Shown: positions 17,091-27,375, numbered from the stretch's first letter. The stretch: DNA of 36,606 bases from an uncultured beta proteobacterium (GCA_903869595.1 CAIPZV010000040.1:1-36606); one strand, 5' to 3'. Made by a program: numbers and translations. Notes: generated by a model from the sequence alone, not told the origin.

Positions 17091-18446
17091 TTAAGAACGC
17101 CGAATGGCTTGCACTTGCAAATCGGCCGTGCCATCGGACAAACGGGCTTGCACCCGCTGGCCCGTTTGCATGTGGGCAGTGCCCGTCAAGGGTCGGCCTG
17201 CGTCGTCTTGTAGCCAGGCATACCCACGTGCCAACACAATTTGCGGGTCTAAAGCTGCCAGGCGCACACCCAACTGAGCCAATCGGCTTCGCTGACGCTC
17301 CGCACTCTGGTGTGCGGCATTGCGCAAGGCGGTCTGGCCGGCCAGCAAACGCGTTTGCTGGGCTTGCAAATGCTGGCTAGGCGCGAAAGCCATACGCTGG
17401 CCAACGCTTGCCAAACGCAGTTGCAATCGATGGACCAGCGCCGCCGGACGCCCCGCGCGGCTGGCCACCTGGTCCAAGCGTTGCGCCTCACGGTCCAGCA
17501 TACGCAATACGGCGGTTTGCAAGCGCGATTGCAGGTAGCCGGCAGCATCTTGCAACTGCTCCAAAGGCATGGCGCACAACTCGGCAGCTGCCGTGGGCGT
17601 GGGCGCGCGCAAGTCCGCTACAAAATCGGCAATCGTGAAATCCGTTTCGTGGCCAATGCCGGTGATTATCGGCACTGGGCTTTGCGCCAGCACACGGGCT
17701 AGGGCCTCGTCGTTGAAGGACCACAAGTCCTCCATCGCGCCGCCACCACGCACTAGCAAAATGACGTCAATAGGTATCGCGCTATAAACAGTGCCCGCAC
17801 CCGCACCCGCATTGGCATTGGCATTGGCATCGGCCCCTTGCGCGGCCATCGCGTACAAAGCTTGCAAAGCCTGCGCCAGCTCTGCTGCCGCATTGGCGCC
17901 CTGCACACTCGCGGGCGATATCAGCACCGGGATATGCGGCACGCGCCTTTGCAAAGCGCTCACCACATCATGCAAAGCGGCGGCGCCCAAGGAAGTGACC
18001 ACCCCGATACCGCGCACCCGCGCTGGCAGCGGCTTTTTGCGTTCAGGCTCAAAAAGACCCTCGGCCTGCAAGCGCGCTTTGAGCAGCACAAACTGCTCAT
18101 ACAAATTGCCCTCCCCGGCCTCCACCATAGCTTCGACAACCAATTGCAGTTCACCGCGCGGCTCGTACACGCCCAGGCGGCCAGACACCTCGACGCGCTG
18201 CCCCTCGCGCGGCACAAAGGCCAGGCCCGAGGCGGCACGCTTAAACATAGCGCAGCGCAATTGCCCGCTGCTGTCCTTAAGTGAAAAATAGCAATGCCCG
18301 CTGGCGGCGCGTACAAAACTACTGATTTCGCCCGCCACGCGCACCGGATTAAAGCGGGCGTCCAGGGCGTCAGCAATCGCGTGGCATAGAGCGCCTACCG
18401 ACCAGACCTGCGGCGCGGCGCGGCGCACGGGCAAAACTTCTGACAT
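17091..18446 (-). CDS. xseA: Exodeoxyribonuclease VII large subunit
   Basis: Catalytic large subunit of the single-strand-specific exonuclease ExoVII (with XseB, not in this window), acting in mismatch repair and removal of damaged DNA. N-terminal OB-fold region: NPVRVAGEISSFVRAASGHCYFSLKD at about 33-58. Nuclease core: VVTSLGAAALHDVVSALQRR, then LLVRGGGAMEDLWSFNDE and PIITGIGHETDFTIADFVADLRAPTPTAAA. A long helical region and a short C-terminal segment with GYAWLQDDAGRPL follow. Length 451 aa. An Ala/Asn/Gly-rich insertion at about residues 204-218, encoded by hexanucleotide repeats, precedes the catalytic LLVRGGG segment and is not part of the family core. Confidence 0.95.
   Translation of the reverse strand: MSEVLPVRRAAPQVWSVGALCHAIADALDARFNPVRVAGEISSFVRAASGHCYFSLKDSSGQLRCAMFKRAASGLAFVPREGQRVEVSGRLGVYEPRGELQLVVEAMVEAGEGNLYEQFVLLKARLQAEGLFEPERKKPLPARVRGIGVVTSLGAAALHDVVSALQRRVPHIPVLISPASVQGANAAAELAQALQALYAMAAQGADANANANAGAGAGTVYSAIPIDVILLVRGGGAMEDLWSFNDEALARVLAQSPVPIITGIGHETDFTIADFVADLRAPTPTAAAELCAMPLEQLQDAAGYLQSRLQTAVLRMLDREAQRLDQVASRAGRPAALVHRLQLRLASVGQRMAFAPSQHLQAQQTRLLAGQTALRNAAHQSAERQRSRLAQLGVRLAALDPQIVLARGYAWLQDDAGRPLTGTAHMQTGQRVQARLSDGTADLQVQAIRRS
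17794..17835. repeat. Hexanucleotide tandem repeats inside xseA
   Basis: On the plus strand, about 2.5 copies of CCCGCA run directly into about 4 copies of ATTGGC (the last ATCGGC). In xseA they encode alternating Ala with Asn, Asp or Gly. Because the unit is 6 bp, copy-number change by slippage would lengthen or shorten the protein in steps of two residues without a frameshift. Confidence 0.85.
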
Positions 18447-18513
18447 ATGGGAATTGAGGAGTTTTCAAGCGCCACCAAGTGGCGCGAACGGAAAATTAAC
18501 AGTCTTTAAATAC

Positions 18514-18540
18514 GATATTTGATAATAATCACAGATAATT
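18514..18540. promoter_or_regulatory. GATAAT-rich, Fur-box-like region upstream of exbB
   Basis: GATATT, GATAAT and GATAAT occur at 18514, 18521 and 18534, the layout of overlapping hexamers in Fur boxes. The first GATAAT pair matches the 19-bp Fur consensus at 11 positions by eye. It sits between xseA and exbB in an A+T-rich patch. A TTAACA (18496) with GATAAT (18521) could serve as a poorly spaced promoter. Plausible for an ExbBD operon, not proven. Confidence 0.35.
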
Positions 18541-18571
18541 GTATTTTTATAAACTTAAATAGGGGGATACA

Positions 18572-19198
18572 TTGTTTTCCATCATACTAGCCGCAGGTTG
18601 GCCGATTTGGCCCCTCATTGCCAGCTCAGTGGTCGCCCTGGCCATCGTGATTGAGCGCTACTTCAGCCTGACCGACGCAAAAATAGCCCCCGCAAGTCTC
18701 ACCAAAGCAGTTATCGATAACCTGCACCAAGGCATTCCACCCCCGGACGCCATTTCCCAACTGGAACGCAACTCCTTACTCGGCCAAGTGCTGGCTAGCG
18801 GCTTGTATGCCCGCTCACAAGACGCATTGGCAACTGAAGCCGACGTGCGCGCCGCCCTGCACCAAGCGGGCCGTCTAGCCGCGCAAACGCTGGAAATGCG
18901 CCTGGCGGCCCTGGCCACTATTGCCTCGGCAGCACCGCTGATGGGCTTGCTGGGTACGGTGGTTGGCCTGATCGAGATATTCGGCGCCCAGTCACCGGGC
19001 TCGGTTGGCGGCAACCCAGCGCAATTGGCGCAAGGCATATCCATCGCGCTGTACAACACCGCTTTCGGCCTCATCGTGGCTATACCCGCGCTAGTGTTCT
19101 GGCGCTATTTCCGGGCCCGCGCCGATGCGTATTTGCTGCAACTGGAAAGCGGCGCAGACCAGTTATTGCGGCGCTTGCGCGCCATGGACACGCCATGA
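18572..19198 (+). CDS. exbB: ExbB/TolQ/MotA-family proton channel protein
   Basis: Inner-membrane component of a proton-driven energy-transduction complex; with the ExbD-like protein next door it would power a TonB- or Tol-type partner. Length 208 aa with three membrane helices: residues 8-28, about 113-138 (LAALATIASAAPLMGLLGTV) and about 155-180 (GISIALYNTAFGLIVAIPAL). The conserved family stretch APLMGLLGTVVGLIEIF is intact. The start is TTG at 18572, supported by AGGGGG 5 nt upstream. It overlaps exbD by 4 nt (ATGA). No tonB is present here. Position ahead of lpxK, a common order in proteobacteria, makes a role in envelope maintenance as likely as iron uptake. Confidence 0.9.
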   Translation: MFSIILAAGWPIWPLIASSVVALAIVIERYFSLTDAKIAPASLTKAVIDNLHQGIPPPDAISQLERNSLLGQVLASGLYARSQDALATEADVRAALHQAGRLAAQTLEMRLAALATIASAAPLMGLLGTVVGLIEIFGAQSPGSVGGNPAQLAQGISIALYNTAFGLIVAIPALVFWRYFRARADAYLLQLESGADQLLRRLRAMDTP

Positions 19199-19668
19199 GC
19201 GGCGGTTTTCATTTGCCCGGCGGCAGCGCCAGCGAGGGCCTGCAGTTCAAGGCGCGCCAGGAAAGCGAACCGGAAATTAACCTGATACCGTTTATCGATG
19301 TCTTGCTGGTGATTCTTATTTTTCTTTTATTAACAACGACGTACAGCCAAAACCTACAGTTACGCATTAACTTACCGGTGGCGCAAGCGGACAAAGACCA
19401 GGCGCCCAATCCGCCGCTGCACATCACTGTCACCGCCAATGGCGATTACGGCCTGCAAGGTAAACTGATCCCAGACCATACCGCAGCTGCCCTGTCCGAG
19501 GCGCTGCAAGCCCAAATCCGTGGAGACAGCCCCCCTGTGCTCATCATCAGCGCCGACGCCTTAAGCAGCCACCAATCCGTGATTACGGCGGTGGACGCTG
19601 CCCGCATGGCCGGTATCAGCCACATCACTTTTGCGCTGCAAGCGCCCCAGGGCGCGCCCCGGCGCTAA
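19195..19668 (+). CDS. exbD: ExbD/TolR-family biopolymer transport protein
   Basis: Partner of the ExbB-like channel. Length 157 aa with a short cytoplasmic N-terminus, a single membrane helix INLIPFIDVLLVILIFLLLT and a periplasmic domain that includes LIISADALSSHQSVITAVDAA. The essential proton-carrying aspartate of the family is present in the helix (Asp35). Translation is coupled to exbB by an ATGA overlap, and lpxK begins 4 nt after the stop, so all three are one transcript. Whether this pair serves TonB or a Tol-like function cannot be told from the sequence. Confidence 0.92.
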   Translation: MSGGFHLPGGSASEGLQFKARQESEPEINLIPFIDVLLVILIFLLLTTTYSQNLQLRINLPVAQADKDQAPNPPLHITVTANGDYGLQGKLIPDHTAAALSEALQAQIRGDSPPVLIISADALSSHQSVITAVDAARMAGISHITFALQAPQGAPRR

Positions 19669-19671
19669 GCC

Positions 19672-20715
19672 ATGCGCAGCCTGGCAACGCGGCTACTGCT
19701 CCGTGCCTGGCAAGGGCGATCCGCGTGGATGTGGCCGCTGCTACCCGTCTCTTGGCTATATGGCCTGCTCTTGCGCATTCGCCGTGCGGCATACGCGCTA
19801 GGCTGGCGCCGCGTCGAGCAACCGGCAGTCTGCGTGGTGGTCGTGGGCAATGTGGTGGCCGGTGGTGCTGGCAAAACGCCCACCGTATTGTCCGTGGTGG
19901 AGCATTTATGCGCCCAGGGCCAGGTGGTTGGCATTATTTCCAAGGGCTATGGACGCAGTGAAACCACAACCCAAGAGGTGCTGCTTGATGCGTCTGTGCA
20001 AACCGTGGGCGACGAAGCCTTGCTGCTGGCGCAGCGCAGCGGGGTGCCGGTTTTCGTAGGGCTTAGCCGCCAGCGCAGCCTGCTAGCGCTGCTTCAGGCC
20101 TATCCGCAAACCCGCATTGTGGTTTGCGATGACGGCCTGCAGGACTACAGCCTATACCACGACGTCGAAATTTGCATGATGCATGAAGACGGTCTGGGCA
20201 ACGGCTTGCTGTTGCCCGCCGGCCCTCTGCGCGAACCCTGGCCTCGCCAATCCCTGCAATGCGCTGGGGTGAACGATGCGCACTTACTCATCGTTAGCAG
20301 TGGCCCGGCCAAAACCGGCCAATTTGCCACCCTCCGCCGCCTAGGCCCCACCGCAAGGCGGGCTGATGGCAGCACCTGCACCTTAAGCAGCCTGCAAGCC
20401 GACCCGGCGCTCAAGGCCGTTGCGGGGATAGCGCGGCCCGCCCATTTTTTTGCCATGCTGCAAGCGGCTGGCTTGAACTTGGCGGCGCAAGAAGCGCTCC
20501 CCGACCATGCCGACTTTCAGGGCCGCACCCGTGCCTCGATGGGGCCTTACACCTTGCTGTGCACTGAAAAAGACGCGGCAAAACTCTGGGCTATCGCGCC
20601 CGACGCCTGGGCCGTGCCGCTAGAGCAAAACTTGGACGCAGGCTTTTATGCGGCGCTCGATGCGCGCATCGCAGCAGCCTGGGCCAGACGTTTATCATCG
20701 CCGCATGGACACTAA
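19672..20715 (+). CDS. lpxK: Tetraacyldisaccharide 4'-kinase
   Basis: Sixth enzyme of lipid A synthesis: phosphorylates the 4' position of disaccharide-1-phosphate at the inner face of the inner membrane using ATP. Length 347 aa. The N-terminus is hydrophobic and basic (membrane association), followed by the P-loop [14 protein letters not shown] at about 59-72. The conserved SKGYGRS stretch, [36 protein letters not shown] (metal-binding Asp pair) and [11 protein letters not shown] follow, all family hallmarks. It lies between exbD and the Trm112-like gene, whose start overlaps its last 11 nt. The protein confirms a Gram-negative host with lipid A. Confidence 0.95.
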   Translation: MRSLATRLLLRAWQGRSAWMWPLLPVSWLYGLLLRIRRAAYALGWRRVEQPAVCVVVVGNVVAGGAGKTPTVLSVVEHLCAQGQVVGIISKGYGRSETTTQEVLLDASVQTVGDEALLLAQRSGVPVFVGLSRQRSLLALLQAYPQTRIVVCDDGLQDYSLYHDVEICMMHEDGLGNGLLLPAGPLREPWPRQSLQCAGVNDAHLLIVSSGPAKTGQFATLRRLGPTARRADGSTCTLSSLQADPALKAVAGIARPAHFFAMLQAAGLNLAAQEALPDHADFQGRTRASMGPYTLLCTEKDAAKLWAIAPDAWAVPLEQNLDAGFYAALDARIAAAWARRLSSPHGH

Positions 20716-20887
20716 ATTAATGGCTTTGCTGGTCTGCCCGGTTACCAAAGGCCCGCTGGAATGGCACGCTGATGCCAAAGAGTTGTGGTCGCGCAGCGCC
20801 CGCCTGGCTTACGCGGTGCGAGATGGCATTCCCATCCTGTTGGAAAACGAAGCGCGCACCCTGAGCGACACCGAATTGGGCCTGTAG
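20705..20887 (+). CDS. Trm112/YcaR family small protein
   Basis: Sixty-residue zinc-ribbon-like protein of the Trm112 (YcaR/UPF0434) family. The core is [20 protein letters not shown] followed by a segment with two acidic, then [17 protein letters not shown], all typical. It has only one cysteine, as in many bacterial members. In eukaryotes Trm112 activates methyltransferases; bacterial function is unknown, though the gene is very often placed between lpxK and kdsB as here. I chose ATG 20705 because it starts the family core; it overlaps lpxK by 11 nt. kdsB follows 5 nt later. Confidence 0.9.
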   Translation: MDTKLMALLVCPVTKGPLEWHADAKELWSRSARLAYAVRDGIPILLENEARTLSDTELGL

Positions 20888-20892
20888 CCGCG

Positions 20893-21657
20893 ATGGCCAC
20901 GACGGTCCTGATTCCTGCGCGCCTGGCCTCCAGCCGCCTACCTGAAAAACCGCTTGCCGATTTGGGCGGCGTGCCCATGGTGGTGCGCGTCGCCCAGCGG
21001 GTGGCGCACGCGCTGCCAACAAACACCCAAGTGGTGGTGGCCTGCGACAGCCCGCGCATCGTAGATGCCTGCGAGGCCTTTGGTGTGCAGGCCCTGCTCA
21101 CCCGCATCGACCATGCCTCAGGCAGCGACCGCCTGGCCGAGGCCTGCCAACTGCTCGGATTAACCGATGAAGACATCGTGGTCAACGTCCAGGGCGATGA
21201 GCCGCTGATCGACACCGACTTGGTAGCAGCGGTTGCGAATTTGCTCAAGCAACACCCGCAAGCGAGCATGGGCACCGCCGCGCATGCGCTAGAGAGTGGC
21301 GCGGATTTTTATGACCCCAATGTGGTCAAGGTCGTATGTGACGCAGCAGGGATGGCCATGTACTTCAGCCGCGCACCGATTGCGTGGTGGCGCGACCGCC
21401 CCGCAGACGCAGCGCACACCTTGCCCCACCCCGCGCCCTTGCGCCACATAGGGATTTATTCCTACCGCGCCGGGTTTTTACGTAGCTTTCCAACGCTGGC
21501 GCAAGCGCCCATGGAGATCAGCGAAGCGCTAGAGCAACTGCGCGCGCTATGGCACGGCCATAAGATTGCGGTGTACGTCTGCGCCAGCGCACCGGGGCCG
21601 GGCGTGGACACGCCGCAGGACTTGGAGCGCGTGCGGCGCCTGCTGGCGCAGGGCTAA
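20893..21657 (+). CDS. kdsB: 3-deoxy-manno-octulosonate cytidylyltransferase (CMP-KDO synthetase)
   Basis: Activates KDO with CTP to give CMP-KDO, the donor used to build the inner core of LPS; cytoplasmic. Length 254 aa from ATG 20893, where homology starts ([20 protein letters not shown], including the nucleotide-binding loop). Other signatures: [16 protein letters not shown] segment [58 protein letters not shown], and MYFSRAPI...[12 protein letters not shown]. It follows the Trm112-like gene by 5 nt and works in the same pathway as lpxK. Identification firm. Confidence 0.95.
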   Translation: MATTVLIPARLASSRLPEKPLADLGGVPMVVRVAQRVAHALPTNTQVVVACDSPRIVDACEAFGVQALLTRIDHASGSDRLAEACQLLGLTDEDIVVNVQGDEPLIDTDLVAAVANLLKQHPQASMGTAAHALESGADFYDPNVVKVVCDAAGMAMYFSRAPIAWWRDRPADAAHTLPHPAPLRHIGIYSYRAGFLRSFPTLAQAPMEISEALEQLRALWHGHKIAVYVCASAPGPGVDTPQDLERVRRLLAQG

Positions 21658-21725
21658 CACCTGCGTGGCTGTAAGCCAAGTTAAGGAACACGCGTGCTAT
21701 TCTCGAAGCCAGACCCTAAAACGCA

Positions 21726-21753
21726 GCCGGGCCCTGTTGGTAGGTCGCCCGGC
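21726..21753. repeat. Inverted repeat in the adk leader
   Basis: GCCGGGC and GCCCGGC form a perfect 7-bp stem around a 14-nt loop that can add a CCT/AGG inner stem. It ends 31 nt before the adk start, in the 127-nt gap after kdsB. There is no U-run, so it is not a terminator; it may shape the adk leader RNA. Confidence 0.4.
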
Positions 21754-21781
21754 CATGAAGAGACACTGATTTGCGAGGTAA

Positions 21782-22441
<660 letters not shown>

Positions 22442-22461
22442 GCGGGCCTGAGCAGACACAC

Positions 22462-22489
22462 AAAAAAGGATGCGCAAGCATCCTTTTTT
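22462..22489. terminator. Bidirectional rho-independent terminator between adk and acs
   Basis: GGATGC-GCAA-GCATCC (GNRA tetraloop) is flanked by six A and six T residues, giving a 12-bp extended stem that ends in a U-run whichever strand is transcribed. It sits about 20 nt after the adk stop and about 60 nt beyond the acs stop. Confidence 0.88.
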
Positions 22490-22546
22490 GTTGCACAGGC
22501 GAGGCCCCTAGCAGCCCAGATGCGCCGCCTACGCGCCTTTGGCTTG

Positions 22547-24544
22547 TCAATAGGCCTGTCCCAACTGGTCCAGAATTGCCGGATTTTCCAAGGTGGAAAC
22601 GTCCTGGGTAATCGTCTCGCCCTTGGCCAGCGAACGCAGCAGGCGGCGCATGATTTTTCCAGAGCGCGTTTTGGGCAGGTTCTCGCCAAAGCGGATGTCT
22701 TTGGGCTTGGCAATCGGGCCGATTTCTTTGGCCACCCAGTCGCGCAGTTCCTTGGCGATGACTTTGGCCTCTTCGGGGCTGGGGCGTGAACGCTTGAGTA
22801 CTACAAAAGCGCAAATCGCTTCGCCCGTCAGATCATCCGGGCGCCCCACGACAGCGGCTTCGGCGACCAAATCGGTTTTGGACACCAGGGCCGATTCAAT
22901 TTCCATGGTTCCCATGCGGTGACCAGAGACGTTAAGCACATCGTCAATGCGCCCGGTGATGCGGAAGTAGCCACGGTCGGCGCTGCGCACCGCGCCGTCG
23001 CCCGCCAGATACAACTTGCCACCCATCTCTTCGGGGAAATAACTTTTCTTAAAACGCTCGGGGTCGTTCCAGATAGTGCGGATCATGGAGGGCCAGGGCC
23101 GCGTCACCACCAAAATACCGCCGGTGCCGTTGGGAATGGGTTTGCCCACTTCATCGACGATGGCGGCCATGATGCCGGGCAAGGGCAAGGTACAGCTACC
23201 GGGCACTAGCGGCGTGGCACCGGGCAGCGGCGTCATCATGTGGCCGCCGGTTTCGGTTTGCCAGAAGGTATCGACGATGGGGCACTTCTCGTGACCGACA
23301 TGGCGGTAGTACCACATCCAGGCCTCGGGGTTGATGGGTTCGCCCACCGAACCGAGGATGCGCAGGCTGCTCAAATCCGAGCGGTCGGGGTGCACCGCCG
23401 CGTCACTTTCGGCGGCCTTGATGAGTGAGCGGATGGCCGTGGGCGCGGTGTAAAAAATAGTGCACTTGTGGCGCTCGATCATTTGCCAGAAACGTCCGGC
23501 ATTAGGGAACGTAGGCACGCCTTCAAAAATGATTTGCGTGGCGCCTGCCGCCAGCGGCCCATAGGCCACATAGGTGTGGCCGGTGATCCAGCCGATATCG
23601 GCGGTGCACCAAAAAATATCGTCGGCGCGCAGGTCAAAGGTCCAGTCCATGGTCAGTTTGGCCCACAGCAAATAGCCGCCAGTGGAATGCTGCACGCCTT
23701 TGGGTTTACCGGTCGAGCCCGAGGTGTACAAAATAAACAGCGGATGCTCAGCGCCCACTGCCACCGGCGCGCAGACGCTGCTTTGTCCGGCCAATGCTTC
23801 GGTAAAGGTTTTGTCGCGGCCAGCCACCATATTGCAGGCGGTAGCAGTGCGCTGGTACACAAACACGGTTTTGATCGACTCGCAGCCGCCCATGGATAGG
23901 CCCTCATCCACAATCGCTTTGAGGGGCAGTTCTTTACCACCGCGCATCTGGTAGTTGGCGGTAATGACGGCAACCGCGCCGGCGTCGATGATGCGTTCTT
24001 GCAAAGCCTTGGCGGAAAAGCCGCCGAAGACCACACTGTGTGTGGCGCCGATGCGGGCGCAGGCTTGCATGGCGATCATGCCTTCCAGCGTCATGGGCAT
24101 ATAGATCAGGACGCGGTCGCCTTTTTGGATGCCTGCGGCCTTGAGCGCATTGGCGAACTGGCTGACCCGCGCGAGCAATTCTTTGTAAGTAGTTTTGGTG
24201 ACCGTGCCGTCGTCGGCTTCAAAAATCACAGCGGTTTTGTTTTCTACCGGCGTGCCCATATGGCGGTCCAAGCAGTTGGCCGAGGCATTGAGTTCGCCGT
24301 CGTCAAACCATTGATAAAACGGCGCGTTCGATTCGTCCAGCACGCGGCTAAATGGCTTGGACCAGCTTAAGTTGTCGCGCGCTAACTGGGCCCAAAAACC
24401 CTGGTAGTCTTTTTCGGCGGCATCGCACAAGGCTTGGTAGGCTGGCATACCGGCAATCCGGGCGCCTTTTTGGCTCGCCTCACTGGGATGAAAAACCCGG
24501 TTTTCAACCAGTACGGACTCGATAGCGGATGTCGACGAACTCAT
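22547..24544 (-). CDS. acs: Acetyl-CoA synthetase (acetate--CoA ligase)
   Basis: Converts acetate, ATP and CoA into acetyl-CoA, AMP and pyrophosphate; cytoplasmic. Length 665 aa, usual for Acs. N-terminal [21 protein letters not shown]-loop [10 protein letters not shown] (273-282), [55 protein letters not shown] and [14 protein letters not shown] are all Acs-type. The C-terminal lysine in TRSGKIMRR (Lys630) is the residue regulated by acetylation in known Acs enzymes. ATG 24544 is chosen because AAGGAG lies 9 nt upstream and homology begins there. It is divergent from the fumarase gene across a 186-nt gap. Confidence 0.96.
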   Translation of the reverse strand: MSSSTSAIESVLVENRVFHPSEASQKGARIAGMPAYQALCDAAEKDYQGFWAQLARDNLSWSKPFSRVLDESNAPFYQWFDDGELNASANCLDRHMGTPVENKTAVIFEADDGTVTKTTYKELLARVSQFANALKAAGIQKGDRVLIYMPMTLEGMIAMQACARIGATHSVVFGGFSAKALQERIIDAGAVAVITANYQMRGGKELPLKAIVDEGLSMGGCESIKTVFVYQRTATACNMVAGRDKTFTEALAGQSSVCAPVAVGAEHPLFILYTSGSTGKPKGVQHSTGGYLLWAKLTMDWTFDLRADDIFWCTADIGWITGHTYVAYGPLAAGATQIIFEGVPTFPNAGRFWQMIERHKCTIFYTAPTAIRSLIKAAESDAAVHPDRSDLSSLRILGSVGEPINPEAWMWYYRHVGHEKCPIVDTFWQTETGGHMMTPLPGATPLVPGSCTLPLPGIMAAIVDEVGKPIPNGTGGILVVTRPWPSMIRTIWNDPERFKKSYFPEEMGGKLYLAGDGAVRSADRGYFRITGRIDDVLNVSGHRMGTMEIESALVSKTDLVAEAAVVGRPDDLTGEAICAFVVLKRSRPSPEEAKVIAKELRDWVAKEIGPIAKPKDIRFGENLPKTRSGKIMRRLLRSLAKGETITQDVSTLENPAILDQLGQAY

Positions 24545-24617
24545 AAAACCTGTCTCCTTGTAGTATTCGAAAAACTGACGCAATCTTCGGCGGTAGCACT
24601 TACATTGCACTGACTTC

Positions 24618-24631
24618 AGGCCCAAAGGCCT
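24618..24631. repeat. Small inverted repeat in the acs/fumarase divergent gap
   Basis: AGGCC-CAAA-GGCCT is a perfect 5-bp stem with a 4-nt loop, 74 nt before the acs ATG. On the plus strand CGAATTTTG follows, too weak for a terminator call. The gap must hold two divergent promoters, but I could not identify either with confidence. Confidence 0.3.
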
Positions 24632-24730
24632 CGAATTTTGACGCCAAACGGGCACTCGGGCAAGCTAGCGCCAGAACGGCCCTAAGAAAGCCAGACGCTA
24701 AACTCAGTGACTATTTGCCAGCCTGACACC

Positions 24731-26281
24731 ATGACCACTATTACCCAAAACGACCTCGTTGAATCGGTGGCGGCCGCGCTGCAGTACATCAGCTACTACC
24801 ACCCCGCCGATTACATCGCCCACCTGGCCCGCGCCTACGAACACGAGCAAAGTCCTGCGGCCAAAGACGCTATCGCCCAGATCCTGACCAATAGCAAAAT
24901 GAGCGCGACCGGTCATCGCCCGATCTGCCAGGACACCGGCATCGTCAATGTATTCTTAAAAGTGGGCATGGACGTGCGTTTTGTCGGGTTTAGCGGGTCT
25001 GTGGACGACGCCGTGAACCAGGGCGTGCGCCAAGGCTATCTGCACCCGGACAACACCTTGCGCGCCAGCGTAGTAGCCGACCCCCAATTTGCGCGCATCA
25101 ACACCAAGGACAACACGCCAGCCGTCATCTTCACCGAACTGGTGCCCGGCAACACCGTGGAAGTGACGGTTGCGGCCAAAGGCGGCGGCTCGGAGAACAA
25201 AAGCAAGCTGGTCATGCTCAACCCTGGCGATTCGGTGGTGGACTGGGTGCTCAAAACCGTGCCCACTATGGGTGCGGGCTGGTGCCCGCCGGGCATGCTG
25301 GGCATAGGCATTGGCGGCACGGCAGAAAAAGCCATGCTGATGGCCAAAGAAAGCCTGATGGACGACCTTGATATGTACGCCTTGCAAGCCAAATCGTCAT
25401 CGGGCCAGGCGCTGACGCAAACCGAGGAATTGCGCCTGGAGCTGTACGACAAAGTCAACGCGCTGGGCATTGGCGCCCAAGGCCTGGGCGGGCTGACCAC
25501 GGTGCTGGACGTCAAAATCAAGCTTTACCCCACGCACGCGGCCAGCAAGCCGGTGGCCATGATTCCCAACTGCGCCGCCACCCGCCACGCGCACTTTGTG
25601 CTTGACGGCAGCGGCCCGGCCTACCTCACGCCACCGTCTCTGGACCTGTGGCCCTCGGTGGACTGGAAGCCCGACTACGTGAAAAGCACCCGCGTCGATC
25701 TCAACACCCTGACACCTGCCCAAGTGGCGGCCTGGAAACCGGGCCAGACCTTGCTACTCAACGGAAAAATGCTGACCGGGCGCGACGCGGCCCACAAACG
25801 CATCCAGGGCATGCTGGCCAAGGGTGAGGCCCTGCCGGTGGACTTCACCAACCGGGTGATTTATTACGTCGGCCCGGTCGATCCGGTGCAAGGCGAAGCC
25901 GTCGGCCCAGCAGGCCCTACCACCGCCACGCGGATGGACGGATTTACCGAGATGATGCTGGCCCAAACCGGCCTGATCGCCATGGTCGGCAAGGCCGAAC
26001 GCGGGCCGGTCGCCATCGAAGCCATCAAGAAGCACCAAAGCGCTTACCTCATGGCCGTGGGCGGGGCCGCTTATTTGGTGAGCAAAGCCATCAAACACGC
26101 CAAAGTGCTGGCCTTTGCCGACCTGGGCATGGAAGCGATTTACGAATTTGACGTGGTGGACATGCCGGTGACCGTGGCGGTGGACGCTGGCGGCACTAGC
26201 GCCCACATCACCGGCCCGGCCACCTGGCAACAAAAAATCGCCAGCGGCGAATTCAAAACTATTGCCGTGCAAGCGGCATAA
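24731..26281 (+). CDS. Fumarate hydratase, class I (iron-sulfur, single chain)
   Basis: TCA-cycle enzyme interconverting fumarate and L-malate using an oxygen-sensitive [4Fe-4S] cluster. Length 516 aa, with the N-terminal (alpha-type) and C-terminal (beta-type) domains fused. Candidate cluster ligands are C66 (GHRPICQDTG), C185 (GAGWCPPGM) and C281 (NCAATRHAHF), spaced much as in characterized class I enzymes. The C-terminal domain has GPTTATRMDGFTEMMLAQTG and the lysine-rich GPVAIEAIKKHQSAYLMAVG. Family homology starts at ATG 24731; an upstream in-frame ATG at 24707 is possible. murI begins 6 nt after the stop, suggesting co-transcription. Tartrate dehydratases are relatives, but the single-chain length favours fumarase. 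Confidence 0.9.
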   Translation: MTTITQNDLVESVAAALQYISYYHPADYIAHLARAYEHEQSPAAKDAIAQILTNSKMSATGHRPICQDTGIVNVFLKVGMDVRFVGFSGSVDDAVNQGVRQGYLHPDNTLRASVVADPQFARINTKDNTPAVIFTELVPGNTVEVTVAAKGGGSENKSKLVMLNPGDSVVDWVLKTVPTMGAGWCPPGMLGIGIGGTAEKAMLMAKESLMDDLDMYALQAKSSSGQALTQTEELRLELYDKVNALGIGAQGLGGLTTVLDVKIKLYPTHAASKPVAMIPNCAATRHAHFVLDGSGPAYLTPPSLDLWPSVDWKPDYVKSTRVDLNTLTPAQVAAWKPGQTLLLNGKMLTGRDAAHKRIQGMLAKGEALPVDFTNRVIYYVGPVDPVQGEAVGPAGPTTATRMDGFTEMMLAQTGLIAMVGKAERGPVAIEAIKKHQSAYLMAVGGAAYLVSKAIKHAKVLAFADLGMEAIYEFDVVDMPVTVAVDAGGTSAHITGPATWQQKIASGEFKTIAVQAA

Positions 26282-26287
26282 GGTCGG

Positions 26288-27139
26288 ATGCAAAGCACCG
26301 CTGTCGCCACCGGGCCTATTGGGGTCTTTGACAGCGGCATCGGTGGCCTAAGCGTATTGGCGGCACTGCGCCAGGAGTTGCCCGACGAGCAATTCGTATA
26401 TGTGGGTGACGCCGGGCATGCGCCCTATGGCGAGCGCGATACGGCACACGTGCTAGCGCGCTCGCAGCTGCTAGCCGATTACCTGTGTACCACGCATCGA
26501 GCCAAGGCTCTGGTGCTGGCCTGCAATACCGCCACCGCTGCTGCCGTGGCCAGTTTGCGGGAGCGTCACCCTGAGTTGCCCATTGTGGGTATTGAACCGG
26601 CGCTTAAGCCTGCGGCAGCACAAACTGCCAGCGGCGTAGTGGCAGTGATGGCCACCCGAAGCACACTGGCCAGCGATAAGTTTTTAGCGCTCTTAGCCGC
26701 GCAGCCACATTCGGTGCGATTCCTGTTGCAAGCCTGTGATGGCTTGGCAGCGGCCATCGAGCAAGCGGACCGCCAGGAGATTGAGTCCTTGAGCCAGCGC
26801 TATGTGCAAGCATTGCAACAAAACGCGGATGGTGGCGCAAAAATTGACATTGTGGTGCTGGGCTGCACCCATTACGCCCTGATTACTGAAGCTTTGTCCC
26901 GGCTTTGGGGGCCGAAGGTTGCACTCCTAGAGGCCGGTCAGCCGGTGGCCAGGCGAACCCGCCAGGTGCTGAAAGCGGCAGGGTTACTTCGACCTGCCAT
27001 CGGCGCCACGCAGCAAGGCGTAGCCGCTAAGCCTCTAGTGTGCCTGAGCACTGGCGACCCCGCTTTGCTAGACCAGGCACTGCAAGATTGGCATATCGGC
27101 GGGCCAACCCTGCGCGCTAGCGCTATGCTTTTACCCTAA
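26288..27139 (+). CDS. murI: Glutamate racemase
   Basis: Makes D-glutamate from L-glutamate for peptidoglycan synthesis; cofactor-independent, cytoplasmic. Length 283 aa. Signatures: [19 protein letters not shown] near the N-terminus, the first catalytic cysteine in [10 protein letters not shown] (C79), and the second in [10 protein letters not shown] (C193), with [10 protein letters not shown] between. It follows the fumarase gene by 6 nt, whose stop region supplies an AAGG ribosome site. It converges on the tRNA genes: tRNA-Arg ends only 17 nt beyond its stop. Confidence 0.95.
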   Translation: MQSTAVATGPIGVFDSGIGGLSVLAALRQELPDEQFVYVGDAGHAPYGERDTAHVLARSQLLADYLCTTHRAKALVLACNTATAAAVASLRERHPELPIVGIEPALKPAAAQTASGVVAVMATRSTLASDKFLALLAAQPHSVRFLLQACDGLAAAIEQADRQEIESLSQRYVQALQQNADGGAKIDIVVLGCTHYALITEALSRLWGPKVALLEAGQPVARRTRQVLKAAGLLRPAIGATQQGVAAKPLVCLSTGDPALLDQALQDWHIGGPTLRASAMLLP

Positions 27140-27156
27140 GATGATGTACATGAAAG

Positions 27157-27233
27157 TGGCCTGTCCGACAGGAATCGAACCTGTGACCTACAGCTTAGAA
27201 GGCTGTTGCTCTATCCAACTGAGCTACGGACAG
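27157..27233 (-). tRNA. tRNA-Arg (anticodon UCU)
   Basis: A 77-nt cloverleaf on the minus strand. Acceptor CTGTCCG pairs with CGGACAG, with discriminator G and an encoded CCA. D-arm GCTC...GAGC, anticodon stem ACAGC/GCTGT with loop CTTCTAA (anticodon TCT, reads AGA), and T-arm ACAGG-TTCGATT-CCTGT all fold. It is downstream of tRNA-Pro and no separate promoter is visible. Confidence 0.95.
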
Positions 27234-27257
27234 AAATGCGCGCAAGCGCCGGAAATG

Positions 27258-27282
27258 AAAAAGCCAAAGACAATGCTTTGGC
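27258..27282 (-). terminator. Intrinsic terminator-like hairpin between tRNA-Pro and tRNA-Arg
   Basis: On the minus strand GCCAAAG-CATTGT-CTTTGGC is followed by five T residues, about 8 nt downstream of the tRNA-Pro CCA end and about 25 nt before tRNA-Arg. It has a 7-bp stem and proper U-run. If active it would cut tRNA-Arg off from the tRNA-Pro promoter. Confidence 0.65.
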
Positions 27283-27290
27283 AAGTATAT

Positions 27291-27367
<77 letters not shown>

Positions 27368-27375
27368 ACTCTCGC

